From NCBI GenBank assembly GCA_027422505.1, contig JAPQWV010000414.1:186001-250000 (forward strand): a stretch of DNA of 64,000 nucleotides, written 5' to 3'. The notes below the pieces were generated by a model, which was not told where the DNA came from, searched no databases, and worked only from the letters and a program-made list of their open reading frames with translations. The DNA comes from Craterostigma plantagineum. Taxonomy: Eukaryota; Streptophyta; Magnoliopsida; Lamiales; Linderniaceae. The number at the start of each line of letters is the position of its first letter. Positions within the stretch are counted from its first letter, which is position 1. Made by a program: the position numbers and the translations under genes. This document shows positions 55,506 through 64,000 of this stretch, piece by piece.

Positions 55506-56809
55506 TTAAGTCTTACTATAAATAAGAATATCATCAAAGTAGACTACCACAAATTTGCCAATGTACGAACGTAAAACATGATTCATTAAGCGCATGTACG
55601 CACTAGGTGCATTTGATAAACCAAAAGGCATAACTAGCCATTCATATAATCCTAGTTTCGTTTTGAATGCAGTCTTCCATTCGTCTCCGTCTTTCATACG
55701 AATTTGGTGATACGCACTCTTAAGATCTATCTTTGAAAATATACATGCACCATGCAACTCATCGAGCATATCATCTAATCTAGGAATGGGAAAGCGACAC
55801 TTAACCGTAATGTTGTTGATAGCTCGACAATCGACGCACATCCTTTGCGAGCCGTCTTTCTTTGGCACGAGGAGGACCGGCACAGCGCATGGACTCATAC
55901 TTTCTCTGATGTACCCGTTTGATATTAATTCTGAAACTTGTCTCAGCAACTCCTTTGTCTCCTCGGGGTTGGTTCGGTAGGCTGGACGATTCGGTATTGC
56001 TGCTCCAGGCACAAAGTCAATCTGATGCTCTATTCCCGTAATAGGGGGTAGTCCAATTGGCATGTCTTGAACAAGCACATCCTTGAATTCCTACAATAAA
56101 GAATCAACGGTCAAGGTTAGCCCCTTGCCTGACTGGTACAGCCTCTTTATAGACGAGTAAAACCATTGGCTGTGAAGAATAGTAAGCTTTCCTCACATCG
56201 CTCATCCTCGCCAATATAGTATGCTTGTCCTTAAACTTATTTTTTAACTTCCCTCAACATTTCTCTCGTTATTTTCACGCTCTGATTTTACCTCATTTGA
56301 TCTCTCAACATCTCTTGTTTCTTCTTCTCGCTTTAATTGCTCAACTCTCTCCTTTTCTTTTTGCAATTTAATTTGATCTTTATATACTTGGCTTGGTGTA
56401 AGAGGTCTGAGAGTGTAGGTGCGGTTGTTGTGCCGTAGGGTGTCCATGTTTGCGTGACCGTCGTGTGTTATCCTCCGATCGAACTGCCACGGTCGTCCCA
56501 GTAGAATATGTCCAGCGTCCATTGGAACAACATCACAAAGCACCGAATCCTCGTAGTTGCCAATGCGGCATGAAATTAGAACCCGCTTGTAGACTCGCAC
56601 ATTCCCACCGTCGTTAAACCATTGGAGTCGATATGGATGTGGGTGTTTCGTCGTTGGAAGCCCAATCTGTTCACCAATGCCACGTTCGCTGCATTCGTGC
56701 AACTCCCTCCATCAATTATCACACTACATACCTTATCTCCAACGTAGCATCGTGTGTGGAAGATGTTCTCACGTTGCTCCTGGTCGTCTTGAACTACTCG
56801 CGCGTTCAA
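55506..56809 (-). pseudogene. Ty3 protease and reverse transcriptase
   Basis: Protease at 56809-56244: VIIDGGSCTNAANVALVNRL and later HILLGRPWQFDRR. RT at 56078-55506: [57 protein letters not shown] and an intact [11 protein letters not shown]. Frame breaks between the parts disable it. Confidence 0.82.
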
Positions 56810-57916
56810 GGACGGCGAGATACCAACACAAGTTCAGTGGTTATTTCAACTTCTTCCCCCAAATCGCCGTCCGTTTCTTCAAATTCAATGTCTTCATCAT
56901 CGGTCACTACCTCCCCTGAAGCAAGCATCATCATAGTTCTCTTGTTCGGACATTGGCTTGCAATATGCCCAAGGCCCTGACACCTAAAACACTTGATGTC
57001 GTGGTTTCTTGTCACTGGAGCGAACTTGTTCGGGGTGCTTGCAGTTGCAATTGGCGTCGTTGCGCTCATCGAACTACTTGGCTTAGACGTTTCTCCACGT
57101 GGTCTGAATTGATTCCGCTCTCCCGCATCATTGCTCCTCTTCCACGTGGACTGTTCAGAAAGTCGTGAATTCCTTGAGTTGCCCCTCGTATTGAGCTGCC
57201 TCTCTATTTTTACGGCTAAGTGTATCAGCTCTTCTAGTTCCACATAGTGTTGCAGCTCTACTAAATCTGCAATGTCTGAATTCAGCCCCGCGAGAAATTG
57301 GGTCATCGTTGACTCACGATCCTCAACAATATTGGCACGGATCATGGCGATCTCCATATCGCGGTAGTATTCTTCAACCGTACGGTTGCCCCGTCGTAAC
57401 CTTTGGGGTTTCTGGTGTAACTCTCGATAGTAGTGAGGCGGCACATACCTCTTACGCATTATAACTTTCATTTCCTCCCATGTCTCGCACCACACGCTCA
57501 CCAGCTCGCCCTCGTCATCGATAATTGGTCCCACCAAACAACCGCACAGTCAGTAAATTCAGCCGCGGCTAAGGTTACCTTTCTGCGCTCCGTATAGTTG
57601 TGGCAGTTGAAGATGAATTGGGTCTTGGTCTCCCATTCGAAATACGCATCTGGATCACTCTTGCCCTGAAATGTTGGGATCTTCTGTTTTATGCCTCCAC
57701 TGTCATCACGATCATTCTCGGGCTGCCTCCTTTGTCGTTGATCTTCTTAGTCAAATTCATCGTTAGCGAATAAGTGAGTTCCTCTCTGTAGTCACGTGCT
57801 CGACGAGATCCATTGCGATTATGTTGTGCGGCTGTCTCGACTTGATCTATCCGCTCGTTTATTGCCTCAAGTTGTTGTTGCATCATTCGCTGCATCTGGG
57901 CGGTGATTGCTTCCAT
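56806..57916 (-). pseudogene. Ty3 gag, frameshifted
   Basis: The N-terminal part (57916-57689) opens MEAITAQMQRMMQQQLEAIN. The main part (57537-56806) holds WEEMKVIMRKRYVPPHYYRE, GNRTVEEYYRDMEIAMIRAN and a zinc knuckle CFRCQGLGHIASQCPNK, followed by an acidic tail. One frame break separates the two. The knuckle keeps CCHC spacing. Confidence 0.82.
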
Positions 57917-57984
57917 GAATAATCGATTACTTGGATTGATGATGTCGTTATTGTCAGATTTGGAACGGCTGACATAGTATCCGA

Positions 57985-58344
57985 TTTTTTTCTTTCTTTC
58001 TTTTTTCTTTTTTTCTTCTTTTTTTTTTCTTTTTTATTTATTTTTTTCCTTTTTTCATCCTTTTTTTCTTCTTTTCTTCTTTTTTTTTTGTCTCTCCCTC
58101 ACTTTTTTTTTTCACTCAACAAATATGCTCACTCGGTAGACCTTAAAATCTCTTCTTGTCTTCCTGATCAAATACGTCCACTCGTGCTTCGCAACACGTT
58201 GAAGAAAATAGACAATGACAGTCGAAACAACTTCTAAGATGCGTTGTAGCCCCTAAGAAATCCAAATAAGAATAATACAATATATATTTCTCTCTCAGAT
58301 TTTTTTTGCTGCAATTTACTACTTTTTTTGCTGCAATATATATT

Positions 58345-58378
<34 letters not shown>

Positions 58379-58510
58379 TTCTTTTGTTTCCCAGAATTTG
58401 TTTGTTTTTCTCCTTTTTTTTGCAGATTTTTTTTTCGCAGTTCTTTTTTTTTTTTGCAGAGATTTTTTTATTATTTTTTTTGCAGTTTTTTTTTGAAGAA
58501 CGAGAAGAAA
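57985..58510 (-). repeat. Homopurine/homopyrimidine leader with T tracts and an AT microsatellite
   Basis: T-rich runs at 57985-58110 and 58420-58495 on the plus strand, with (AT)n at 58347-58378. This lies between the Ty3 primer site and gag, i.e. an A-rich untranslated leader on the element strand. Confidence 0.7.
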
Positions 58511-58632
58511 ATAGAATATAAAGAACGAAGAAACCTATGATTTTTTACACAAAAGGTTGATGTTGTGCCTTCTTGATTTCTTCGAACGAACTTAGATAAC
58601 GAACCAAACGTGGATTAGGCTCTGATACCACT

Positions 58633-59345
58633 TGATAAGGAACCCCGATCTATTTCACCCGAGACCCCGAATCCCAAAGTCGCACAGCGTCGATCGCAAC
58701 GTAGGGAGCACTTGATGGATTGAAAGACGCCACAAACGGATGTGTAAAGCCGTACGATAAGTGTCAGATCTATTCTCACAATGCACTGCTTTTGCAAGAG
58801 ATTGACGATGTTCGAACGTCGAACGAAAGAGTAACAAAGACTCGAAGAGATTCAATAAAGAAACTCGAAATTATATATATCAAAGTTGGTACTCTCTAAT
58901 GAGAAATAGGACCTATTTATAATAGTAGGATATGGCTAAATATAGAAATAGAATAATAACAAACTAATAGATATTTAAGTGAAAATCTAGGAGAATCTTA
59001 CTAAGTATATATCTAAATAGTTTGAATATAAAAATCTTGCAAATCTGGTTCAGATCTGGTCCAAGGACGAAAATTGCATCTTGGTCCTTCAATTCTTCGA
59101 TAACTGCACTTTAGTCCCTGAACTTCCCAAATTGTCATTTCTGCCCCGATCAAGTTCTTGAAATTTATATTATGACCCTCTTTATTCTGAGTTGCTATGA
59201 ACATGATCTTCTCTTCTTCAATAACCTTTAATATGAACGTGTTAAGTTTTTCTTTGAAGATCTTTGCTCGAAATCTTGTTATGGGCCCGGTCGGTATTTG
59301 AATCTTCAACTTAGCTTGCTTCTGATTGGACTCGTTCACATCACA
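58633..59345 (-). repeat. Ty3 5' LTR (713 bp) carrying a C-terminal pol-like frame
   Basis: On the plus strand it reads TGATAAGG...CATCACA. On the element strand it begins TGTGATG right after the Copia RNase H text and ends TTATCA, two bases from the primer site. A TATA box (TATAAATAGG) is seen near 58910-58921. The first 330 bp encode a frame with IPTGPITRFRAKIFKEKL, a motif I associate with the C-terminus of Ty3 pol. This implies that in the intact element pol ran into the 3' LTR. Confidence 0.7.
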
Positions 59346-61110
59346 CCTTCTTATCTGCAATGATATCACGAATAAAATGATGCTTAACATCAATGTGCTT
59401 AGTCCTTTCGTGATACATCTGATCCTTGGTCAAATGAATCGCACTTTGACTATCACAGAAAATCGTAATAACTCCCTAATTCTGAGTTAATTCGCTGAAT
59501 AAGCATTTCAACCACAAAGCTTCCTTAATTGCGTTAGAACTGCCATGTATTGTGCTTCAGTAGTAGACAACACCACTACATGCTGTAGAGTAGCTTTCCA
59601 GCTAACTGCACAACGCCCAATACAAAATACATAATCAGTAAGAGATCGTCTTTTATCGAGATCACCTGCGTAGTCTGAATCGACGAAGCCAACGAGAATA
59701 TCACTGTTTCTGCCGAACTCCAAACAAATGCTTAGAGTACCCTTCAAGTATCTGAGAATCCACTTCACTGCTTGCCAGTGTTCTTTCCCTGGATTAGCCA
59801 TATACCTGCTAACAACACTAACAGCCTGTGAAATATCAGGGCGTGAACATACCATTGCATACATTATACTGCCGACTGCACTCGAGTAGGGAACTCGTGC
59901 CATGTATGCTTCTTCCTCGTCTGATGATGGTGACTGAGCAGCGCTTAGCCTAAAATGGCTAGCAAGAGAAGTGCTGACTGGTTTGGCATCGCTAAATCTC
60001 TCCAAAACCTTCTTGATTTCCTGGGTCAGGTGTAACTTACGAGCTCCTCTATTACGTCTAATCTCCATACAAAAAATCTATCACCTAGGTCAGGCTTTTA
60101 ACTGGTGAATTTCTGCAAGATTCTTAGCCGCAATGAGCATGCCATCAACATATAACAATAGATAAATGAACGAACTGTCATTTAACTTTCAGTAGTAAAC
60201 TCAACTATCATACTTGCTCCTGGAGAAATCATGACCCAACATGAAAGAATCAAACTGTTTATACCACTGTTTTGGAGACTGTTTTAATCCATATAAGGAT
60301 TTCTTCAGTAGACACACTTGGTCTTCCTTGCCTTTAACTATGAAGCCTTCATGTTACTTCATATAAATATGTTCATCTAAATCACCATGTAAGAACGCCG
60401 TCTTGACATTCTAACTCCAAATCATACATGGCAACGAATGCAAGTAATACACGAATATAGCTATGTCTAACGACAGGTGAGAATACGTCATTAAAATCTA
60501 AACCTTGTACCTAACTATAGCCTTTCGCGACTAATCGTGCCTTATACCTTGCATCGTCAGAACCAGATAAACCTTCTTTCTTCTTGAAGACCCACTTACA
60601 TCCGACTATTTTCGTTTCTTCGACGGTGGCACAAGAATCCAAGTATCATTCTTGTGCAGAGACTCCATTTCTTACTTCATCGCTACCAGCCACTTATCAG
60701 AATTAAGATTGCTTATTTCCTCCGAATAGGTAGAAGGTTCGCCTCCTCCACCTGTTTCTTGTGCCACTGATAAAGCATACGAAACTGAATTTACGTACCG
60801 CTGTGGTAGTCGAATATCCCGTCTCTCCCTATCTCTCGCTATAGAATAGTCCCGCTCGGTGCTTTCATCTTCAACAGGATCTGAACCAGGTTCTGGCTCT
60901 ACCTCATCTTGATCTGTTGAACTCGTCACAGGCTTATCTGAAAAATCTTTGTTGATTTCTAGCTCCAGCTTGTTGTGTATACTATCCTTCTTTTCTTGAT
61001 TAGAAGAATTAGTAGACTCTTTTGAATGATGTAACATAGTCGTCAAAAGGAACATCTCTGCTAATTATAAATTTGGGTAACTTGGGATCATGATTATATA
61101 GTCTATCCTT
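59346..61110 (-). pseudogene. Copia reverse transcriptase and RNase H, decayed
   Basis: The linker region is acidic (61055-60672; DEVEPEPGSDPVEDESTERD, then LPQRYVNSVSYALSV). RT text is fragmentary: RYKARLVAKGYS near 60550, and the active site reads YVDGMLIA at 60152-60129, where the second catalytic Asp is replaced by Gly. RNase H (60068-59508) is long and open: SVVSRYMANPGKEHWQAVKW, ILRYLKGTL, GFVDSDYAGDLDKRRSLTDY, VSWKATLQHVVVLSTTEAQY. It continues to FCDSQSAIHLTKDQMYHERT and HHFIRDIIADKK, where the Ty3 LTR interrupts it. Confidence 0.85.
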
Positions 61111-62337
61111 TCACCCCTGAAGCGTAACCGAGAAAAAAATACATTTCTTAGCTCTAGGCTCTAACTTTCCCTCGTTTACGTGCATATAAGCTGGGCACCC
61201 AAATATTTTTAAGTTTGAGTAATCAGCAGGCGTACCTGACCATACTTCCTCAGGAGTCTTGAAGTTGATCGGTGAACACGGTGAGCGGTTGACAATATAA
61301 CATGCTGCGACGATAGCTTCGGCCCAAAAATCATTCATCAACCCAGCGTTGGAGATCATACATCGAGTTCTCTCTAGAAGCATCGGTTCATGTGTTCGAC
61401 AACACCATTTTGTTGAGACGCCATTCAAACTGTGTGATGTCGAGCAATTCCTTTATTTTTGCAAAATTCTTTGAACTCGCTTCCGCAAAATTCCAAGCTA
61501 TTATCTGTCCGCAACCGCTTGATCTGTTTTCCTGTCTGCTTTTCAATCAAAGCTTTCCATTGTTTAAATGTTAGGAAAACATCACTTTTCTGTTTAAGAA
61601 AATAGACCCAGACTTTCGTCGAAAAATCATCGATGAAAGTCAACATATATCTTGCACCACCTTTGGACAGAGCACGAGAAGGACCCATACATCAGAATGA
61701 ATGTAGTCCAAAGTACCTTTCATCCTGTGAACAGCTGGCGAATAGAAGCTGACTCGTTTTTGCTTCCAAAAAATACAATGTTCGCAAAAGTCCACCTTAC
61801 CAATACTTTGACCGTAAAGTACGCCCCGCTTGCTTAAAATCGTCAAGCCTTTTTCTCCCATTTGTCCAAGTCGCATATGCCATAATCTCGTGGTATCAGC
61901 CTCTGGGGATGTCGAAACTGCAGCGGAACCTGTAACAGTAGTTCCCTGCAAAATATATAAATTTCCAGACCTGCAAGTTTTCATCACGACAAGGGCACCT
62001 CTGGCAATCTTCAAAACTCCACCTTCACCTGAGAACCTGCACCCCTGAGATTCAAGTGTGCCTAAAGAGATAAAATTTCTCTTCATATCTGGAACATGTC
62101 TGACTTCCCTGAGCGTTCGGATGATTCTGTCGAACATCTTGATCCTAACTGTGCCTTTACCAACAACTTTACACGTAGCATCCCCATTAAAACATATCCA
62201 CCATCGAATTGTTCATATGTGGAGAAATAATCTCGACTCCGACTTATGTGGTAAGAACAACCCGAATCTAAGATCCACTCATTATCAGACCTAACAATAT
62301 TTGCAGTTGCTACAAAATAGTTCCATCGCTCTCATTA
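61111..62337 (-). pseudogene. Copia protease and integrase, frameshifted
   Basis: The protease motif WILDSGCSYH lies near 62285. The GAG-pre-integrase domain (62137-61640) contains NFISLGTLESQGCRFSGEGG and LWHMRLGQMGEKGLTILSKR. Integrase core: MLTFIDDFSTKVWVYFLKQK and LRTDNSLEFCGSEFKEFCKN (61688-61425), then FWAEAIVAACYIVNRSPCSP and LKIFGCPAYMHVNEGKLEPR (61428-61111). The frames shift at 61640 and 61425. Closest in feel to Tnt1-94. Confidence 0.85.
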
Positions 62338-62341
62338 GTAG

Positions 62342-63126
62342 CTACACTAGCTTCGGCGGGCTTATTAAATTGATGATTATTTTTCTCCTTATTTTATAAC
62401 AATTAGCTTTGATGTGACCCTTTTTCTTGCAAAAATTACATACTTTAATTCTGTACCTGGATTGCGACCTTTCTTTAGATATGCTACTTTCAGCGTCTGT
62501 ACGCTCTGGTCTTCCCTGTGCAAACAGGCCTTCTGCCTGGCTACCACTTGTTTCTCCCGTAATATCCTTGTCTATCTGTTCTTTCGATTGTAACGCAGAT
62601 TTGACACTAGCATATGATATCGTATCTTTTCCATATATCATAGTTTCACGAAAATGCTTTAAAGACGAGGAAAGGAAACACAACAATATTATGACCTGAC
62701 CTTCGTCCGACACTTAGAATTCTACGTTCGCCAAATCAATAATGATAGAATCAAATTTATCGAGATGCAAGAGAATAGAAGTACCTTCCGTCATTTTCAT
62801 ACTGTATAGCTTCTGCTTTAAATAAAGCTGGTTCTCCTTAGTCTTCTTCATGTAGATAGCTTTTAATGCATCCCACATACTCATGGCCGTCGTCTCCGTA
62901 GCAACTTCTTGCAGAACTCGTAAGAGGGATTTAAGATAATAGCCGATCTGGCTTTCTTCTCCAACTCATTAAATTGAGCATCTTTCATTTCCATCGGTTT
63001 CTTCTTTTCTCCGTCAAGCGCCACCTCACAACCGTCTTGAATGAGTATGGCCTCCATCTTGAGACTCCATATTGCAAAGTTGACATTTCTGTCAAACTTT
63101 TCAATTGACATTATTGTTATCGTCAT
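62342..63126 (-). pseudogene. Copia gag, frameshifted
   Basis: Opens MTITIMSIEKFDRNVNFAIW then SLKMEAIL at 63126, the start of Copia gag. A break near 62880 separates it from the second part (62713-62342) with LSSSLKHFRETMIYGKDTIS and the zinc knuckle CNFCKKKGHIKANC. Confidence 0.82.
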
Positions 63127-63150
63127 GGTGGCTAAAAAATAAATCGGGTT

Positions 63151-63163
63151 GGCTCTGATACCA
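63151..63163 (-). other. Copia primer-binding site, initiator tRNA-Met
   Basis: GGCTCTGATACCA is the complement of TGGTATCAGAGCC, adjacent to the 5' LTR on the element strand. Confidence 0.85.
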
Positions 63164-63166
63164 ATT

Positions 63167-63682
63167 TTTTAGGATATACGGAAATCCCCGATAATTATTT
63201 GCCCAAAAATGACGATAATAATAGAAGAGGCGAATAATAAATTTGGACAGTGACAAGAGATTTACGTGGTTTGGTCAGAATGACCTACGTCCACGGGCCG
63301 GAGGGTAGAACTTCTTTATTATGTGGAGTGATTACAGACACGTACACTGACATGATACAAAAGCAGCTACAACAATATTAGGAGTTGGCTACAAAGAAAT
63401 ATCGGAGAAGTGGTGACCGAGGAATAAACCCTCGCTGAAGATGTTGTGGTGCGTGGTTTGTGGCGATTTTTTCTTCTGTCAAATGAAGCCTATTTATAGG
63501 CAATCGATCTTCCATGTGAATAATAGCTGCTCCGTTCGTTGAATATAAATTGTGGCTGCCAAAAGAATTCTCATCTTCACATGCTTCTTTTACTATGGCG
63601 CCTAACATATGAATAGCAATTCTTACTTTGATTTTTTTCTCCATATCCCACGTGAATGATAGGAACAAAAGTCACATCAACA
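63167..63682 (-). repeat. Copia 5' LTR
   Basis: Partner of 53895-54402. The terminal dinucleotide next to the primer site has mutated (TGTTAGG to TTTTAGG on the plus strand). Confidence 0.9.
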
Positions 63683-63687
63683 AGAAG

Positions 63688-64000
63688 AAAGCTAGTTTCG
63701 CGCCTCGTCCAGGACGACTAGATCCATTGGATGATTCGCAGCTTCTGTCACAAAGGAGATGTGAAGCTCAAGCGTCCATCAAGTGAGGTTTAGGATAAAT
63801 TTCAAATGAAATTTCAAGGTATCGAATCAGGCGCTTGATCACATGAAGACTTGAAGCAGTTCGAAGTTTATATTACTGAAGGAATTTGTGTTACTGTTAT
63901 ATTGCTGAAGGAGGCATTTAAAGATTGTTTACAAGTGAAGAATTACAAGAGTTGCTTCTCACTTATAGAAGTGTGTTTTCTACTTAAGCATAAATAAGCT
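63688..64000. other. Sequence beyond the Copia insertion
   Basis: 313 bp without a recognised gene. The first ~95 bp can be read without stops (SFAPRPGRLDPLDDSQLL) but are too short to assign. Confidence 0.3.

Larger units (their letters stand above)
54416..59345 (-). mobile_element. Ty3/gypsy (chromovirus-like) element nested in the Copia, 3' end deleted
   Basis: The 5' LTR (58633-59345), initiator-Met primer site (58618-58630) and an A-rich leader are present, followed by gag, protease, RT, RNase H and a partial integrase. The integrase C-terminus, the polypurine tract and the 3' LTR are gone, and the left edge abuts the Copia polypurine tract. Protease has the DGGS form (VIIDGGSCTN) seen in plant chromoviruses. 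The chromodomain, if any, was in the deleted part. Confidence 0.85.
53895..63682 (-). mobile_element. Copia-type (Tnt1-like) retrotransposon, decayed, with a nested Ty3 element
   Basis: LTRs at 53895-54402 and 63167-63682 are bounded by the 5-bp duplication AGAAG (53890-53894 and 63683-63687). The primer site complementary to initiator-Met tRNA is at 63151-63163. On the minus strand the order is gag, protease, integrase, RT, RNase H, confirming Copia. RNase H is interrupted at 59345 by a Ty3 element, and everything between the Ty3 integrase and the Copia polypurine tract (AAGGTGGAGCTT beside the 3' LTR) is deleted. Many frameshifts make it inactive. Confidence 0.9.

Overview
This is nuclear DNA from a flowering plant, very probably a eudicot. 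The evidence is GT-AG introns in every intact gene, an AT-rich intergenic background, plant-only gene families (an ERF003-type AP2/ERF factor, an FDM/IDN2-type XS-XH protein, PR-10/Bet v 1, the chloroplast protein Y3IP1) and plant transposon lineages (Athila, Copia, chromovirus-like Ty3, MULE, hAT and PIF/Harbinger MITEs, TRIM). I cannot name the species. Five host genes look usable: PR-10 copy B (24.7-26.0 kb), ERF003-like (29.0-30.0 kb), FDM-like (34.0-36.9 kb), ribosomal protein eS12 (39.6-40.6 kb) and Y3IP1 (48.0-49.6 kb). A sixth, PR-10 copy A, shows only its second exon, at 18.1 kb.

Layout. The first 18 kb appears to be one giant intron of PR-10 copy A. The first ~80 bases match the intron of copy B, and the match resumes just before exon 2 at 18078. 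Between these points lies a composite insertion with degenerate terminal inverted repeats. It carries a ~125-bp tandem array, a ~545-bp triplicated block and a GC-rich MITE. A 12.85-kb Athila-lineage Ty3 retrotransposon sits inside the tandem array. Its two 1402-bp LTRs look identical, it has a perfect 5-bp target duplication (ATACT), and all three of its ORFs are open, so it is very young. From 19 to 21.8 kb there is a decayed Copia relic and a fold-back element. From 24 to 41 kb host genes alternate with short DNA transposons. Between 40.9 and 47.7 kb is a 6.8-kb MULE with ~450-bp inverted repeats. It holds a broken transposase gene, a convergent broken gene for a GRF-type zinc-finger/coiled-coil protein, an inserted hAT MITE and an inserted TRIM-like element. 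From 53.9 to 63.7 kb is a Copia element in minus orientation with target duplication AGAAG. A Ty3 element inserted into its RNase H region and later lost its 3' end by deletion.

Most unusual signal. The Athila element carries nine copies of a 36-bp module: the 14-bp perfect palindrome GTCACGGCCGTGAC plus a 9-bp half-site (GTCACGGCC or its complement) at a fixed 13-bp spacing (12 in one copy). Four copies lie directly upstream of the LTR TATA box. Five lie between pol and the third ORF, and the last of these is the same ~16 bp from a TATA-like sequence, a CT-rich leader and a plausible leader intron. The natural reading is that the element duplicated its LTR enhancer to give ORF3 its own promoter. 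The LTR also predicts three consecutive RNA stem-loops with related apical loops. These are inferences from sequence and have not been tested.
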